NCBI RefSeq assembly: GCF_030697065.1
Contig: NZ_JAUYQU010000257.1
Span: 1 to 34,748 of the forward strand
Source of the DNA: Bradyrhizobium sp.
Lineage (GTDB): Bacteria > Pseudomonadota > Alphaproteobacteria > Rhizobiales > Xanthobacteraceae
Length of the DNA: 34,748 nt
Direction of reading: 5' to 3'
In this document: positions 15,235 through 26,534 of the stretch, in pieces
Layout: every line of letters starts with the position of its first letter
How positions within the stretch are numbered: position 1 is the first letter of the stretch
Translations under genes and position numbers: made by a program
The notes under the pieces: generated by a model
Seen by the model: the letters and a program-made list of their open reading frames with translations, nothing else
Told to the model about the DNA's origin: nothing
Database searches by the model: none

Positions 15235-15255
15235 CGCGGGATGAAGATCCCCGCG
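15235..15255 (+). terminator. Candidate hairpin after tpiA
   Basis: CGCGGGAT-GAAG-ATCC(C)CGCG at 15235-15255: an 8-bp stem with one bulged C and a 4-nt loop, 17 nt after the tpiA stop. No U-run follows, so if it ends transcription it does so in an atypical way; it may instead protect the tpiA mRNA 3' end. Confidence 0.4.
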
Positions 15256-15367
15256 GGGGTGACAATGCCCCGTGCAATCGTGTAACACCGCGCGAATTCA
15301 AACACCGCAAGCCCGATCTGCAGCCGGATGCCGGCGCTCCCGGTTTGGTTTGCGACGGAAGGTAGAG

Positions 15368-15763
15368 ATGCAGACTGTCGTTATCGTCATTCACCTCATG
15401 ATCGTCGCGACCTTGATCGGCGTGGTGCTGTTGCAGAAATCCGAAGGCGGTGGCCTCGGCGTCGGCGGCGGCGCCGGCTTCATGTCGAGCCGCGGCACCG
15501 CCAATCTGCTGACGCGCACGACGGGATTTCTCGCGGTCGGCTTCTTCATCACCAGCCTGCTGTTGTCCTGGCTCGCCAGCTACGACCGCAAGCCGAGTTC
15601 GATCATCGACGCCAATCCGGCCTCGCAGTCGCAGCCGGCAGGTCCGGCGACGCCGATCTCGCCGCCGACCAGCGGCGGCATTCTTGATTCGCTGAAGAAG
15701 GCCGACGAACGGCAGCAGAATCAGCCGGCGCCATCCGGCCCGCAGGCGCCGCAGTCGCAATAA
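15368..15763 (+). CDS. secG: Preprotein translocase subunit SecG
   Basis: 131-aa inner-membrane protein of the SecYEG channel. Two TM helices (about 3-22, VVIVIHLMIVATLIGVVLLQ; about 52-70, GFLAVGFFITSLLLSWLAS) flank the conserved loop QKSEGGGLGVGGGAGFMSSRGTANLLTR. The C-terminal 55 residues are a Pro/Gln/Ala-rich disordered tail, typical of alphaproteobacterial SecG and longer than E. coli's. ATG 15368 has GGAAGG (15357-15362) 5 nt upstream. It lies between tpiA and pyrG, the usual alphaproteobacterial order. Confidence 0.95.
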   Translation: MQTVVIVIHLMIVATLIGVVLLQKSEGGGLGVGGGAGFMSSRGTANLLTRTTGFLAVGFFITSLLLSWLASYDRKPSSIIDANPASQSQPAGPATPISPPTSGGILDSLKKADERQQNQPAPSGPQAPQSQ

Positions 15764-15775
15764 AGCAGGGTGGCC

Positions 15776-15803
15776 ATGCAGGACGGCGGCTTCCGTCCTG
15801 CAT
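15776..15803 (+). terminator. Strong hairpin between secG and pyrG
   Basis: ATGCAGGACGG (15776-15786), loop CGGCTT, CCGTCCTGCAT (15793-15803): a perfect 11-bp stem starting 13 nt after the secG stop. No U-tract follows. Position suggests a secG transcript end or 3' stabiliser; a pyrG leader element is possible because pyrG begins 126 nt downstream. Confidence 0.55.
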
Positions 15804-15917
15804 CAGAAGTCGCCATCAAGGCACTGACATTTCTCTCGATTTCACGTCACCCACAGCCAAAGCGAAACTTCAGCTGGCGCTGCGATTCGTTTTGGCGAAT
15901 CGGGCGGGTGGCCTTAA

Positions 15918-17561
<1,644 letters not shown>

Positions 17562-17653
17562 TGCCATGGTCGGCTGCCTTTGACGGCACAGCAAATTGTT
17601 GCGACAACGCTCCCCGTGAACCGCAAGAACAATAAATCGAGGGAGCAAAGCCG

Positions 17654-17980
17654 ATGATCATGGAAATGCGCGTCTATCGCTGTCTGCCGGGCCGCCTGCC
17701 GGCGCTCTTGAAGCGCTTCGAGAACACCACGCTGAAATTGTGGGACAAGCACGGCATCAAGCAGGCCGGTTTTTTCACCACGCTGATCGGTACTTCCAAT
17801 CAGGAACTGACCTACTTCGTCGCGTGGGACTCGCTCGCGGATCGCGAAAAGAAGTGGAATGCATTCCAGAGCGATCCGGACTGGATCGCCGGCCGCGCCA
17901 AGAGCGAGGAGGACGGCCAGATCATCGACAATATCGTCAGCCAGCTGCTGGTCCCGACGGCGTTCTCGGCGGTAAAATAA
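17654..17980 (+). CDS. NIPSNAP family protein
   Basis: 108-aa protein with a ferredoxin-like alpha/beta dimeric-barrel fold of the NIPSNAP family: MEMRVYRCLPGRLPALLKRFEN at the start, WDKHGIKQAGFFTTLIGTSNQELTYFVAWDSLADREKKWNAF in the middle, and a C-terminal LLVPTAFSAVK in which the hydrophobic-P-x-x-FS ending is typical. No catalytic residues are established for the family. ATG 17654 has GGGAG 8 nt upstream. It sits between pyrG and kdsA, a position I recall from other Bradyrhizobium genomes, but the reason for the linkage is unknown. Confidence 0.88.
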   Translation: MIMEMRVYRCLPGRLPALLKRFENTTLKLWDKHGIKQAGFFTTLIGTSNQELTYFVAWDSLADREKKWNAFQSDPDWIAGRAKSEEDGQIIDNIVSQLLVPTAFSAVK

Positions 17981-18030
17981 CGGTCGATGCAACCCTGATA
18001 TTCGGGGGATAAACGGGGTTGCTCCTGATC

Positions 18031-18053
18031 GCGCGGACCGGCATGGTCCGCGC
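18031..18053 (+). other. Stable hairpin just before kdsA
   Basis: GCGCGGACC (18031-18039), loop GGCAT, GGTCCGCGC (18045-18053): a perfect 9-bp stem ending 8 nt before the kdsA Shine-Dalgarno (AAGGAAA, about 18061-18067). It could end the NIPSNAP transcript or shape the kdsA leader. No U-tract follows. Confidence 0.45.
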
Positions 18054-18071
18054 GGAATAGAAGGAAAACCC

Positions 18072-18923
18072 GTGAGCGCGAGCACCTCCGCAGCACCGGT
18101 CGTTGCCGCCGGCCTGGTCCAGTTCGGCAATGATCTGCCGCTTTCGATCATCGCCGGCCCGTGCCAGCTGGAGAGCCGGGCGCATGCGCTGGAAGTCGCC
18201 GCCGCGCTGAAGGAGATCGCGGCGCGCCTGAAAATCGGGATCGTCTACAAGACCTCGTTCGACAAGGCCAACCGCACCAGCGTTTCCGCGGCCCGCGGCG
18301 TCGGGCTGCGGCAGGCGCTGCCGGTTTTTGCCGAGATCCGCTCGTCGCTGGGGATGCCTGTTCTCACCGACGTCCATGAGGCCTCGCAATGCGCCGAGGT
18401 GGCGCAGGCCGTCGACGTGCTGCAGATCCCGGCGTTCCTGTCCCGGCAGACCGATCTGCTGGTGGCGGCAGCCGTTACCGGCAAGGTCGTCAATGTCAAG
18501 AAAGGCCAGTTCCTGGCGCCCTGGGACATGGCGAACGTCGTCGCCAAGATCACCGGAGCCGGCAACACCAATGTGCTGGTCACCGAGCGCGGCGTCTCGT
18601 TCGGCTACAACACGCTGGTGTCGGACATGCGGGCGCTGCCGATTCTGGCGCGCACTACCGGCGCGCCTGTCATTTTCGACGCCACCCATTCGGTGCAGCA
18701 GCCGGGCGGCAAGGGCACGTCGTCGGGCGGCGAGCGCGAATTCGTGCCCGTGCTGGCGCGCGCCGCGGTCGCGGTCGGCGTCGCCGGCGTGTTCATCGAG
18801 ACCCATCCGGATCCGGACCATGCCCCGTCGGACGGCCCCAACATGGTGCCGCTGCGCGACTTCGAGGGCCTGGTGCGGACGCTGATGGCGTTCGACGCGC
18901 TGTCAAAAAGCGCGCCGCGTTGA
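18072..18923 (+). CDS. kdsA: 3-deoxy-D-manno-octulosonate 8-phosphate synthase KdsA, metal-dependent type
   Basis: 283-aa TIM-barrel enzyme condensing phosphoenolpyruvate with arabinose 5-phosphate to Kdo-8-phosphate for lipopolysaccharide. Conserved stretches are IIAGPCQLES, YKTSFDKANRTS, LTDVHE, QIPAFLSRQTDLL, VNVKKGQFLAPWDM, FDATHSVQQPGG and IETHPDPD. The residue corresponding to Asn26 of the metal-independent E. coli enzyme is Cys31 (AGPCQLES), the hallmark of the metal-dependent class, with further ligands expected from the His and Glu/Asp residues of the motifs above. GTG 18072 is chosen with AAGGAAA upstream. Its stop overlaps the ATG of the MFS gene (TGATG), so the two are probably translationally coupled. 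Confidence 0.96.
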   Translation: MSASTSAAPVVAAGLVQFGNDLPLSIIAGPCQLESRAHALEVAAALKEIAARLKIGIVYKTSFDKANRTSVSAARGVGLRQALPVFAEIRSSLGMPVLTDVHEASQCAEVAQAVDVLQIPAFLSRQTDLLVAAAVTGKVVNVKKGQFLAPWDMANVVAKITGAGNTNVLVTERGVSFGYNTLVSDMRALPILARTTGAPVIFDATHSVQQPGGKGTSSGGEREFVPVLARAAVAVGVAGVFIETHPDPDHAPSDGPNMVPLRDFEGLVRTLMAFDALSKSAPR

Positions 18924-20137
18924 TGCCGTCGGGGCCGGCAACACCGCCACCCGACCAGCGCATCCCCTCGGTAATCTATGTCATTGCGCTGGCGACCTTT
19001 TCCGCCGCCCTGTCGGCGCGCGCGCTGGATCCCGTGCTGCCGCATGTCGCCGAGGATTTCGGGGTCACCATCGCCGCCGCGGCGGGATTTTCGGCGGCAT
19101 TCGCCTTCACCTTCGCCATCATCCAGCCGGTATTGGGGGCTGCCGCTGATCTGTTCGGCAAGACGCGGTTGATGGTGATCTGCCTGGTGCTGCTGGGGGT
19201 TGCCAACATTCTCGGCGCGTTCGCGACTTCGTTCCCGATGCTGTTCGCCTCCCGCATCCTCGCAGGCATCGGCTCCGGTGGCGTGTTTCCGGTCGCGCTC
19301 AGCCTGACCAGCGACCTCGTCGGCCCGGAGAAGCGGCAGGTCGCGATCGGGCGAACGCTGGCCGGCGCCATGACCGGCAATCTGCTGGGCGCGTCGCTGT
19401 CCGGCCTTATCGGCGACTTCCTGGGCTGGCGCGGCGTGCTCGCGGTACTCGGCGTGCTGGTCATCCTGGCCCCGATTGCCGTGGCGCTCGGTTTTCGCGG
19501 TGCCGCGCTGACGCGGCCACCCAGAACGAGCCTCGCGATGCTTAGGCAGGGCTATCGCACGATCTTCAGCAATCCCAACGCGCGCATCTGCTATGCCGCC
19601 GTCTTCATCGAGGGCTGCTGTGTGCTCGGACTGTTTCCGTTCGTGGCCGCATTCCTGTTCGAACTCGGCGAAACCCGGCTGTCGATCGCGGGGATCGTGA
19701 TCGCATGCTTTGCGGTCGGCGGCCTGTTCTACACCATGAGCGTTTCGCGGTTCCTGCCGCGGCTCGGCATCAATGGCATGATGATCGCCGGCGCCTCCCT
19801 GGTCGCGCTGCAACTTGCCGTGGTGGCGTTCGGTCCGGGCTGGAAGGTTCAGGCCCTCAGCCTGCTTTTCATGGGTTGGGGCTTCTACATGATTCACGGC
19901 TCCCTGCAGGTGGTGGCCAGCGAGCTTTCGGTGCAAGCCCGCGCGACCGCGCTATCGCTGCACGCGTTCTTCTTTTTCATGGGACAGACGGTCGGTCCGA
20001 TCGCCTATGGATTTGGTATCGAATATCTCGGCAAGGTTCCGACCTTGCTGTTATTCGCGGTCGTGATGGTTGCTGTCGGCCTTGCCTGCGCGAGGCTGCT
20101 GCGACACACGAGGCCGGCCGATGCGGGCGTGACATAG
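18923..20137 (+). CDS. Major facilitator superfamily transporter
   Basis: 404-aa polytopic inner-membrane transporter with about 12 hydrophobic helices in two halves. The loop 2-3 signature region reads AADLFGKTRLMVICL (G-x-x-D-x-x-G-K/R-R pattern, relaxed), and motif C-like glycine-rich helices follow (ASRILAGIGSGGVFPVAL). ATG 18923 overlaps the kdsA stop by one base, so no separate Shine-Dalgarno is needed; upstream continuation of the frame lies inside kdsA and is spurious. Overall it looks like drug:H+ antiporter-1 type (12 TM) proteins, but substrate is unknown. Coupling to kdsA hints at a cell-envelope context without proving one. Confidence 0.87.
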   Translation: MPSGPATPPPDQRIPSVIYVIALATFSAALSARALDPVLPHVAEDFGVTIAAAAGFSAAFAFTFAIIQPVLGAAADLFGKTRLMVICLVLLGVANILGAFATSFPMLFASRILAGIGSGGVFPVALSLTSDLVGPEKRQVAIGRTLAGAMTGNLLGASLSGLIGDFLGWRGVLAVLGVLVILAPIAVALGFRGAALTRPPRTSLAMLRQGYRTIFSNPNARICYAAVFIEGCCVLGLFPFVAAFLFELGETRLSIAGIVIACFAVGGLFYTMSVSRFLPRLGINGMMIAGASLVALQLAVVAFGPGWKVQALSLLFMGWGFYMIHGSLQVVASELSVQARATALSLHAFFFFMGQTVGPIAYGFGIEYLGKVPTLLLFAVVMVAVGLACARLLRHTRPADAGVT

Positions 20138-20243
20138 CGGCTGCCCGCAATGGCGTTAGACAGCCAGAAGGCTCTCACGAAGATCCTTGACTGCGTCCAT
20201 GGCACGGAGATTGCTTCCATATTCCCATTTTTGTAAGGAAGAT

Positions 20244-22121
20244 ATGGTGGACGCCCAGATTATTCGTTCGAGCAGCTCCAATTTCCGAGTCAGACATTCC
20301 GGATACGCCACCCGGCCCCCGCTTCAGCAATTTCTCAGCAGTTGCCACGAGGAATTCAGGGTGGACGATTCCGGGGCGCTGGCCGATTACATTCCCGAGC
20401 TGCAACGGGCCAATCCAGCCCATTTCGGCATCTCTCTCGTCACGATCGACGGCCACGTCTACGAAGTCGGCGATAGCGCCGTGCCCTTTACCATTCAGTC
20501 GGTTTCCAAGGCGTTCGTCTTTGCTCTGGCGCTGGAAATGGCCGGGGAGGAGCGCGTGGCGGCGGCGATAGGTGTCGAGCCGAGCGGCGAGGCGTTCAAT
20601 TCGATCCGGCTTACCAGTGACAACAGGCCGTTCAATCCGATGGTCAATGCCGGAGCGATCGCGTGCTCCGGGCTGATTCATCAGATCGAGGGAGCCGCGG
20701 CCTTCGAGCGCATCCGCGACAAGCTGAGCCAGTTCGCCGGCCGTAACCTCGGCGTCGACGACGCCGTGCATGCTTCCGAAGCCATTACCGGTCACCGCAA
20801 TCGGGCGATCGCCTGGCTGTTGCGCAATTATCTGGTCGTGCAGGGCGATGTCGATGCCGTGCTGGATGCCTATTTCCGGCAATGCGCCGTGCTGGTAACC
20901 GCGCGCGATCTTGCGGTCATGGCGGCGACGCTGGCCAATCGCGGCATCAATCCGGTGACCGGGGTCCAGGTGATCACGCCCAACGTCGTCGCCCGCACGC
21001 TTTCGGTGATGACGAGTTCGGGCATGTATGATTACGCCGGCGAATGGATTTATCGCGTCGGGATTCCCGCCAAGAGCGGCGTTGGCGGCGGCATCGTCGC
21101 GGCCCTCCCGTCGCAGATCGGGCTCGGCACGTTTTCGCCGCGGCTCGACAGCCACGGCAACAGCGTGCGCGGACTCAAGGTCTGCGAGGCCCTGTCAGCC
21201 AGGTTCGATCTCCACATGCTCAACCGCAGCGCCGATGTTCGCACCTGCGTGATCGCCGACTATGACATTTTCGGCATTTCGTCCCGCCGCAGCCGCCAGC
21301 CGCATGAACAGCAGATCCTCGACGAGCGTCACTCCGACGTCCGGGTGATCGAGCTTGTCGGCGCGCTGAATTTTGCTGCGATCGATTACGTCACGCGCCG
21401 CTTGGCCAACGAGCCGCCGAACGCGCCATTGCTGATCCTCGATTTCCGCCGCGTGCCGGACGTGACCGCGGCGGGCGCAAGGTTGCTCGGCGAGAACCTT
21501 ACCATCCTCGGCAACACCGGGGTCACGAGCATCCTGACCGGTTTCGAAGCGACTTCGCCGGTATGTCGATCGATTTTCGAGCGAACCGCCGAGCCGCGAA
21601 AGTTGCGGCGCTTCGCGCTGCTGGACGATGCCATCGAATGGGCCGAGGATCAGATCATCTACCGGCACGGCGGATTCACTTCCTCGAAGGAAACCTCGCG
21701 GCTCGGCGAACAGGCGCTGCTGGCGGAATTGACCGGCGAGGAAATCTCAGCCCTGGTCGAACTTTCGACTGCGCGCAGATATGAGGCGGGTCAACGGATC
21801 ATCGGCGCGGGCGAGCCGGCCAACTCGTTGTTCTTTCTGCAGAGCGGAATGGTCAGCGTGAAGCTGCCGAGCGGCGTGCGGCTGGCGTCGCTCGGGCCCG
21901 GTATGGAATTCGGCGAGATGGCCATTCTCGAACCCCGGCGAAGCGCCGATGTCTGGGCCGATACGCAGGTCAAATGCCTCGAGCTGCCCGTCGACAGCTT
22001 CGCCGATTATCGCAAACTCCATCCCGAGATCGCCCTTCGGGTCATGCGAAATCTGTCAGCCCTGCTGGCGCGGCGCCTGATCCTTGCCAACGCCAAGGTC
22101 GACCTGCTCAGTGCGTACTGA
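20244..22121 (+). CDS. glsA: Glutaminase A fused to STAS and cyclic-nucleotide-binding domains
   Basis: 625-aa three-domain protein. Residues about 25-330 form a serine-dependent glutaminase (glutamine to glutamate plus ammonia): S86-x-x-K89 in TIQSVSKAF, NPMVNAGAIA (131-140), Y210 in VLDAYFRQCA, YDYAGEW (262-268) and AKSGVGGGI (276-284). Residues about 366-470 form a STAS domain (VRVIELVGALNF...LLILDFRRVPDVTAAGARLL) in which the position often holding a phosphorylatable Ser is Thr408. Residues about 505-605 form a CRP-like cyclic-nucleotide-binding domain with the phosphate-binding cassette FGEMAILEPRRSADVWA (556-572), including the expected Glu558 and Arg residues. E. coli GlsA enzymes are only about 310 aa. 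ATG 20244 is chosen (AAGGA four nt upstream); ATG codons at 20187 and 20199 are alternatives. Allosteric control by cAMP or cGMP is inference. Confidence 0.92.
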   Translation: MVDAQIIRSSSSNFRVRHSGYATRPPLQQFLSSCHEEFRVDDSGALADYIPELQRANPAHFGISLVTIDGHVYEVGDSAVPFTIQSVSKAFVFALALEMAGEERVAAAIGVEPSGEAFNSIRLTSDNRPFNPMVNAGAIACSGLIHQIEGAAAFERIRDKLSQFAGRNLGVDDAVHASEAITGHRNRAIAWLLRNYLVVQGDVDAVLDAYFRQCAVLVTARDLAVMAATLANRGINPVTGVQVITPNVVARTLSVMTSSGMYDYAGEWIYRVGIPAKSGVGGGIVAALPSQIGLGTFSPRLDSHGNSVRGLKVCEALSARFDLHMLNRSADVRTCVIADYDIFGISSRRSRQPHEQQILDERHSDVRVIELVGALNFAAIDYVTRRLANEPPNAPLLILDFRRVPDVTAAGARLLGENLTILGNTGVTSILTGFEATSPVCRSIFERTAEPRKLRRFALLDDAIEWAEDQIIYRHGGFTSSKETSRLGEQALLAELTGEEISALVELSTARRYEAGQRIIGAGEPANSLFFLQSGMVSVKLPSGVRLASLGPGMEFGEMAILEPRRSADVWADTQVKCLELPVDSFADYRKLHPEIALRVMRNLSALLARRLILANAKVDLLSAY

Positions 22122-22272
22122 TTATTGAAACAACCTAAAATACCTCGTGTCGACAGCCTTGCCGCGGCGCTTGCCAAGTTCCTGCATTGTGCAAGAATAC
22201 AACCGGGGCCGGATAGCCTCCCAATGTCGCTCGCAAGTTCGAGCGCAACGATTTCCGAGAGGGGGGACTTTC

Positions 22273-22728
22273 GTGAGCGAATCGCTTCACCCCGCCGCGC
22301 CGCATCATCTGCCGGGATTCATCACTGGTCCCGGCGACACCGACGTCCTGATGATTGTCGTCGGCATCGTGCTCATTGGCGCCGTCCTGGGGGTCGGCAA
22401 CCTTTATCTGCATTTGCATACGATGCCGGAGCGAATGGCGCACAAGTCGCAGAAGCTGCAATTCGAAATCGTGGCGGTGCTGGGTTTACTGGCGCTGTTT
22501 ACGCACAACCATCTGTTCTGGGTGATCGGGCTGTTTCTGGCCATGGTCGATCTGCCCGATTTCGGCACGCCGCTGCGCCGGATCGCGAGATCGCTCGAAA
22601 AGCTCGCCGGCCTTCCGCCCGAACCGGATCCGGCCGAGATGCCAAATCAAACTGCAACTCACGCGACCGCTGCGTCCGACCCGGAGAAAAACGACAGCGC
22701 CAGGAGCGAGGTGCAGGGTCATGCTTGA
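22273..22728 (+). CDS. Integral membrane protein paired with HlyD-type protein
   Basis: 151-aa protein with about three hydrophobic helices: 24-47 (DVLMIVVGIVLIGAVLGVGNLYLH), 65-78 (EIVAVLGLLALFTH) and 81-91 (LFWVIGLFLAM), then a hydrophilic tail of about 55 residues rich in Pro, Glu and Ala. GTG 22273 has a strong AGGGGGGA upstream. Its last 8 nt overlap the start of the HlyD-like gene, so the pair is translationally coupled. By arrangement it recalls E. coli YiaW/YibI (DUF3302) next to YiaV/YibH, although the sequences are not obviously alike. An upstream hairpin with 6-bp arms CGCTCG/CGAGCG lies at 22228-22245. Function unknown. Confidence 0.75.
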   Translation: MSESLHPAAPHHLPGFITGPGDTDVLMIVVGIVLIGAVLGVGNLYLHLHTMPERMAHKSQKLQFEIVAVLGLLALFTHNHLFWVIGLFLAMVDLPDFGTPLRRIARSLEKLAGLPPEPDPAEMPNQTATHATAASDPEKNDSARSEVQGHA

Positions 22729-23953
22729 AATCATCCTCTGCTCGCTCGTGACGATACTGCCGGACTATCTCTATCGCCGCTATGTGCAGGGCAAGCGCCT
22801 CGGCCGCGAGATTACGCTGTTTTCCGTCTGGTACGAGCTGAGGTTCGGCATCATCACCTGTTTCATGCTGGCCGTGGCCCTGATCACGATGATCTTCTAT
22901 TTCCACCCCTCCACCACGTCGGCGACGTTGTACTATCGCACCGTTCCGATCGTACCTGAAGCCACCGGCCGGGTGGCGGAGGTTCATCGCGATTTCAGCG
23001 CTCCCGTCAAGAAGGGCGAGGTGATCTTCAAGCTGGACAGTTCGAAGCAGGAAGCCGCGCTGGAAACCGCGCGGCGCAAGATTGCCGAAATCGATGCCGC
23101 GCTGCTGGCGGCGCAAGCCGACATCCTGAAATCGGAGGGGCAGCTGCAGGAAGCCAAGGGGGCATATCAGCAGGCGTCGGACGAGCTGGAGACCAAACGC
23201 GAATTGCAGCGGCGTAGCCCCGGAATGGTCCCGCAACGCGACATCGAAAAGCTCGAGGTGCTCCTTGCCGGCCGTCAGGGCTCGGTCGATGCCGCCACCG
23301 CTTCCAAACAATCCGCCACGATCCGCGTCACGGCCTTGCTGCCCGCCGAGAAGGCCAGCGCGCAGGCGACCCTCGCCGAAGCGCAGGTAGATTTGGACAA
23401 GACCACCATCCGGGCCGGTTTCGACGGGCGCGTCGAGCAGTTCGGATTGCGGGTGGGAGACGTCGTCAATCCGATGATCAGGTCGGCCGGCATCCTGATT
23501 CCGGAGGGTGCCGGGCGGCGCGCGCTGGCGGCGGGTTTCGGACAGATCGAAGGGCAGGTCATGAAGGTCGGCATGGTGGCCGAGGCCACCTGTATCTCCA
23601 AACCGTGGACGATCATTCCGATGGTGATCACCAGCGTTCAGGATTACATCGCGGCCGGTCAGTTCAGGGGCGGCGAACAACTGGTCGACACCCAGCAGTC
23701 GGTGCGTCCGGGTACGATCCTCGTCCTGATGGAGCCGATCTACCAGGGCGGCCTGGAGGGCGTCACGCCCGGCAGCAGCTGCATCGCCAACGCCTATACC
23801 AGCAACCATGACCGGATCGCCTCAAAGGAGACCGGTGCCTTCAAGGGTTTTGCGCTGCATGTCGTCGACGCCGTCGGCATCGTCCACGCCATGCTGCTGC
23901 GGATTCAGGCCCTGTTGCTGCCGATCAAGACCCTGGTGCTGAGCGGGCATTGA
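22721..23953 (+). CDS. HlyD/YibH-like membrane fusion (periplasmic adaptor) protein
   Basis: 410-aa membrane-anchored adaptor. A short hydrophobic start (MLEIILCSLVTILPDYLY) is followed by a TM helix at about 43-63 (GIITCFMLAVALITMIFYF), a biotinyl-lipoyl-like half (VPIVPEATGRVAEVHRDFSAPVKKGEVIFKLD, about 75-107), a long alpha-helical hairpin (108-225, coiled-coil, Ala/Gln/Glu-rich) and the second lipoyl half (AQVDLDKTTIRAGFDGRVEQFGLRVGDVV). The C-terminal part ends in a hydrophobic stretch (AVGIVHAMLLRIQALLLPIKTLVL). This matches the YibH/YiaV/EmrA-like family. No ABC, RND or MFS pump is adjacent in the operon; the MFS gene at 18923 is over 2.5 kb away with glsA between. It overlaps its upstream partner by 8 nt. 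Substrate and pump partner are unknown. Confidence 0.85.
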   Translation: MLEIILCSLVTILPDYLYRRYVQGKRLGREITLFSVWYELRFGIITCFMLAVALITMIFYFHPSTTSATLYYRTVPIVPEATGRVAEVHRDFSAPVKKGEVIFKLDSSKQEAALETARRKIAEIDAALLAAQADILKSEGQLQEAKGAYQQASDELETKRELQRRSPGMVPQRDIEKLEVLLAGRQGSVDAATASKQSATIRVTALLPAEKASAQATLAEAQVDLDKTTIRAGFDGRVEQFGLRVGDVVNPMIRSAGILIPEGAGRRALAAGFGQIEGQVMKVGMVAEATCISKPWTIIPMVITSVQDYIAAGQFRGGEQLVDTQQSVRPGTILVLMEPIYQGGLEGVTPGSSCIANAYTSNHDRIASKETGAFKGFALHVVDAVGIVHAMLLRIQALLLPIKTLVLSGH

Positions 23954-23967
23954 GGCGGCCGTTCGGC

Positions 23968-25867
<1,900 letters not shown>

Positions 25868-26006
25868 CGCCCGAAAGAAAATCGCGAAAACAACCCCATG
25901 CAATAAAGAGTGGACGGCGATTCACTGTATGTTTCGTGCTGCACTGCATCAACGGTCGCTCCCGCCTTGATGGGGATGTTGCGAGTTCCCCAGGGGCCTC
26001 GCGACG

Positions 26007-26441
26007 TCACGTCCAATTAAGGGTGATCGCTGCGAGGACGAGATATCGCCCGGTCTTGGCGATGGCGACCAGCAGCAGAAACACCGGGAATGGCTCGCGC
26101 AGCACGCCGGCGATCACCGTCAGGGGATCGCCGATGACGGGAGCCCAACTCAGCAGGAGCGACCATTTTCCGTACCGGCGATACCAGGACTGCGCACGCT
26201 CCAGCCCCGCATTGCTCGCCGGGAACCATAGCCGGTCCCGGAACCGCTCGATGCCACGCCCGAGCAGCCAATTGATCGCCGATCCCAGGACGTTGCCAAT
26301 ACTGGCCACGGTGATGAGCAGCAAGGGCGAATAATCCGCCAGCAACAACCCGACCAGTACCGCTTCCGATTGCATCGGCAGAATAGTCGCGGCGACAAGC
26401 GCGCTCAGGAACAGGCTCGCATAAGCGACGGCATCGGTCAT
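26007..26441 (-). CDS. YqaA/DedA-like (VTT domain) inner-membrane protein
   Basis: 144-aa polytopic membrane protein. The pattern ILPMQSEAVLVGLLL (20-34), ASIGNVLGSAINWLLGRG (46-63) and RYGKWSLLLSWAPVIGDPLTVIAGVLR (88-114) matches the YqaA branch of the SNARE-associated/VTT superfamily, including the re-entrant GNxxG and the W-x-P-x-x-GDPL motif. Larger DedA relatives flip lipids such as undecaprenyl phosphate; whether YqaA-sized proteins do is not established. ATG 26441 has a weak Shine-Dalgarno. It lies 93 bp downstream of the M15-like gene on the same strand and is convergent with eno. Confidence 0.85.
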   Translation of the reverse strand: MTDAVAYASLFLSALVAATILPMQSEAVLVGLLLADYSPLLLITVASIGNVLGSAINWLLGRGIERFRDRLWFPASNAGLERAQSWYRRYGKWSLLLSWAPVIGDPLTVIAGVLREPFPVFLLLVAIAKTGRYLVLAAITLNWT

Positions 26442-26534
26442 CGAGGCGCATCAGTGCGCGACATCGATCTGCGCCTGCGGATCATGCCAGCGGAATTTTC
26501 TGGAGCGGATGGACAGCCTTCCGAAAGACCACTT

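Noticed and set aside
20187..20243. Longer N-terminus for the glutaminase starting at ATG 20187 or 20199
   Set aside because: The extra residues (including RRLLPYSHFCKED) look unconserved, and ATG 20244 has its own AAGGA; kept only as an alternative.
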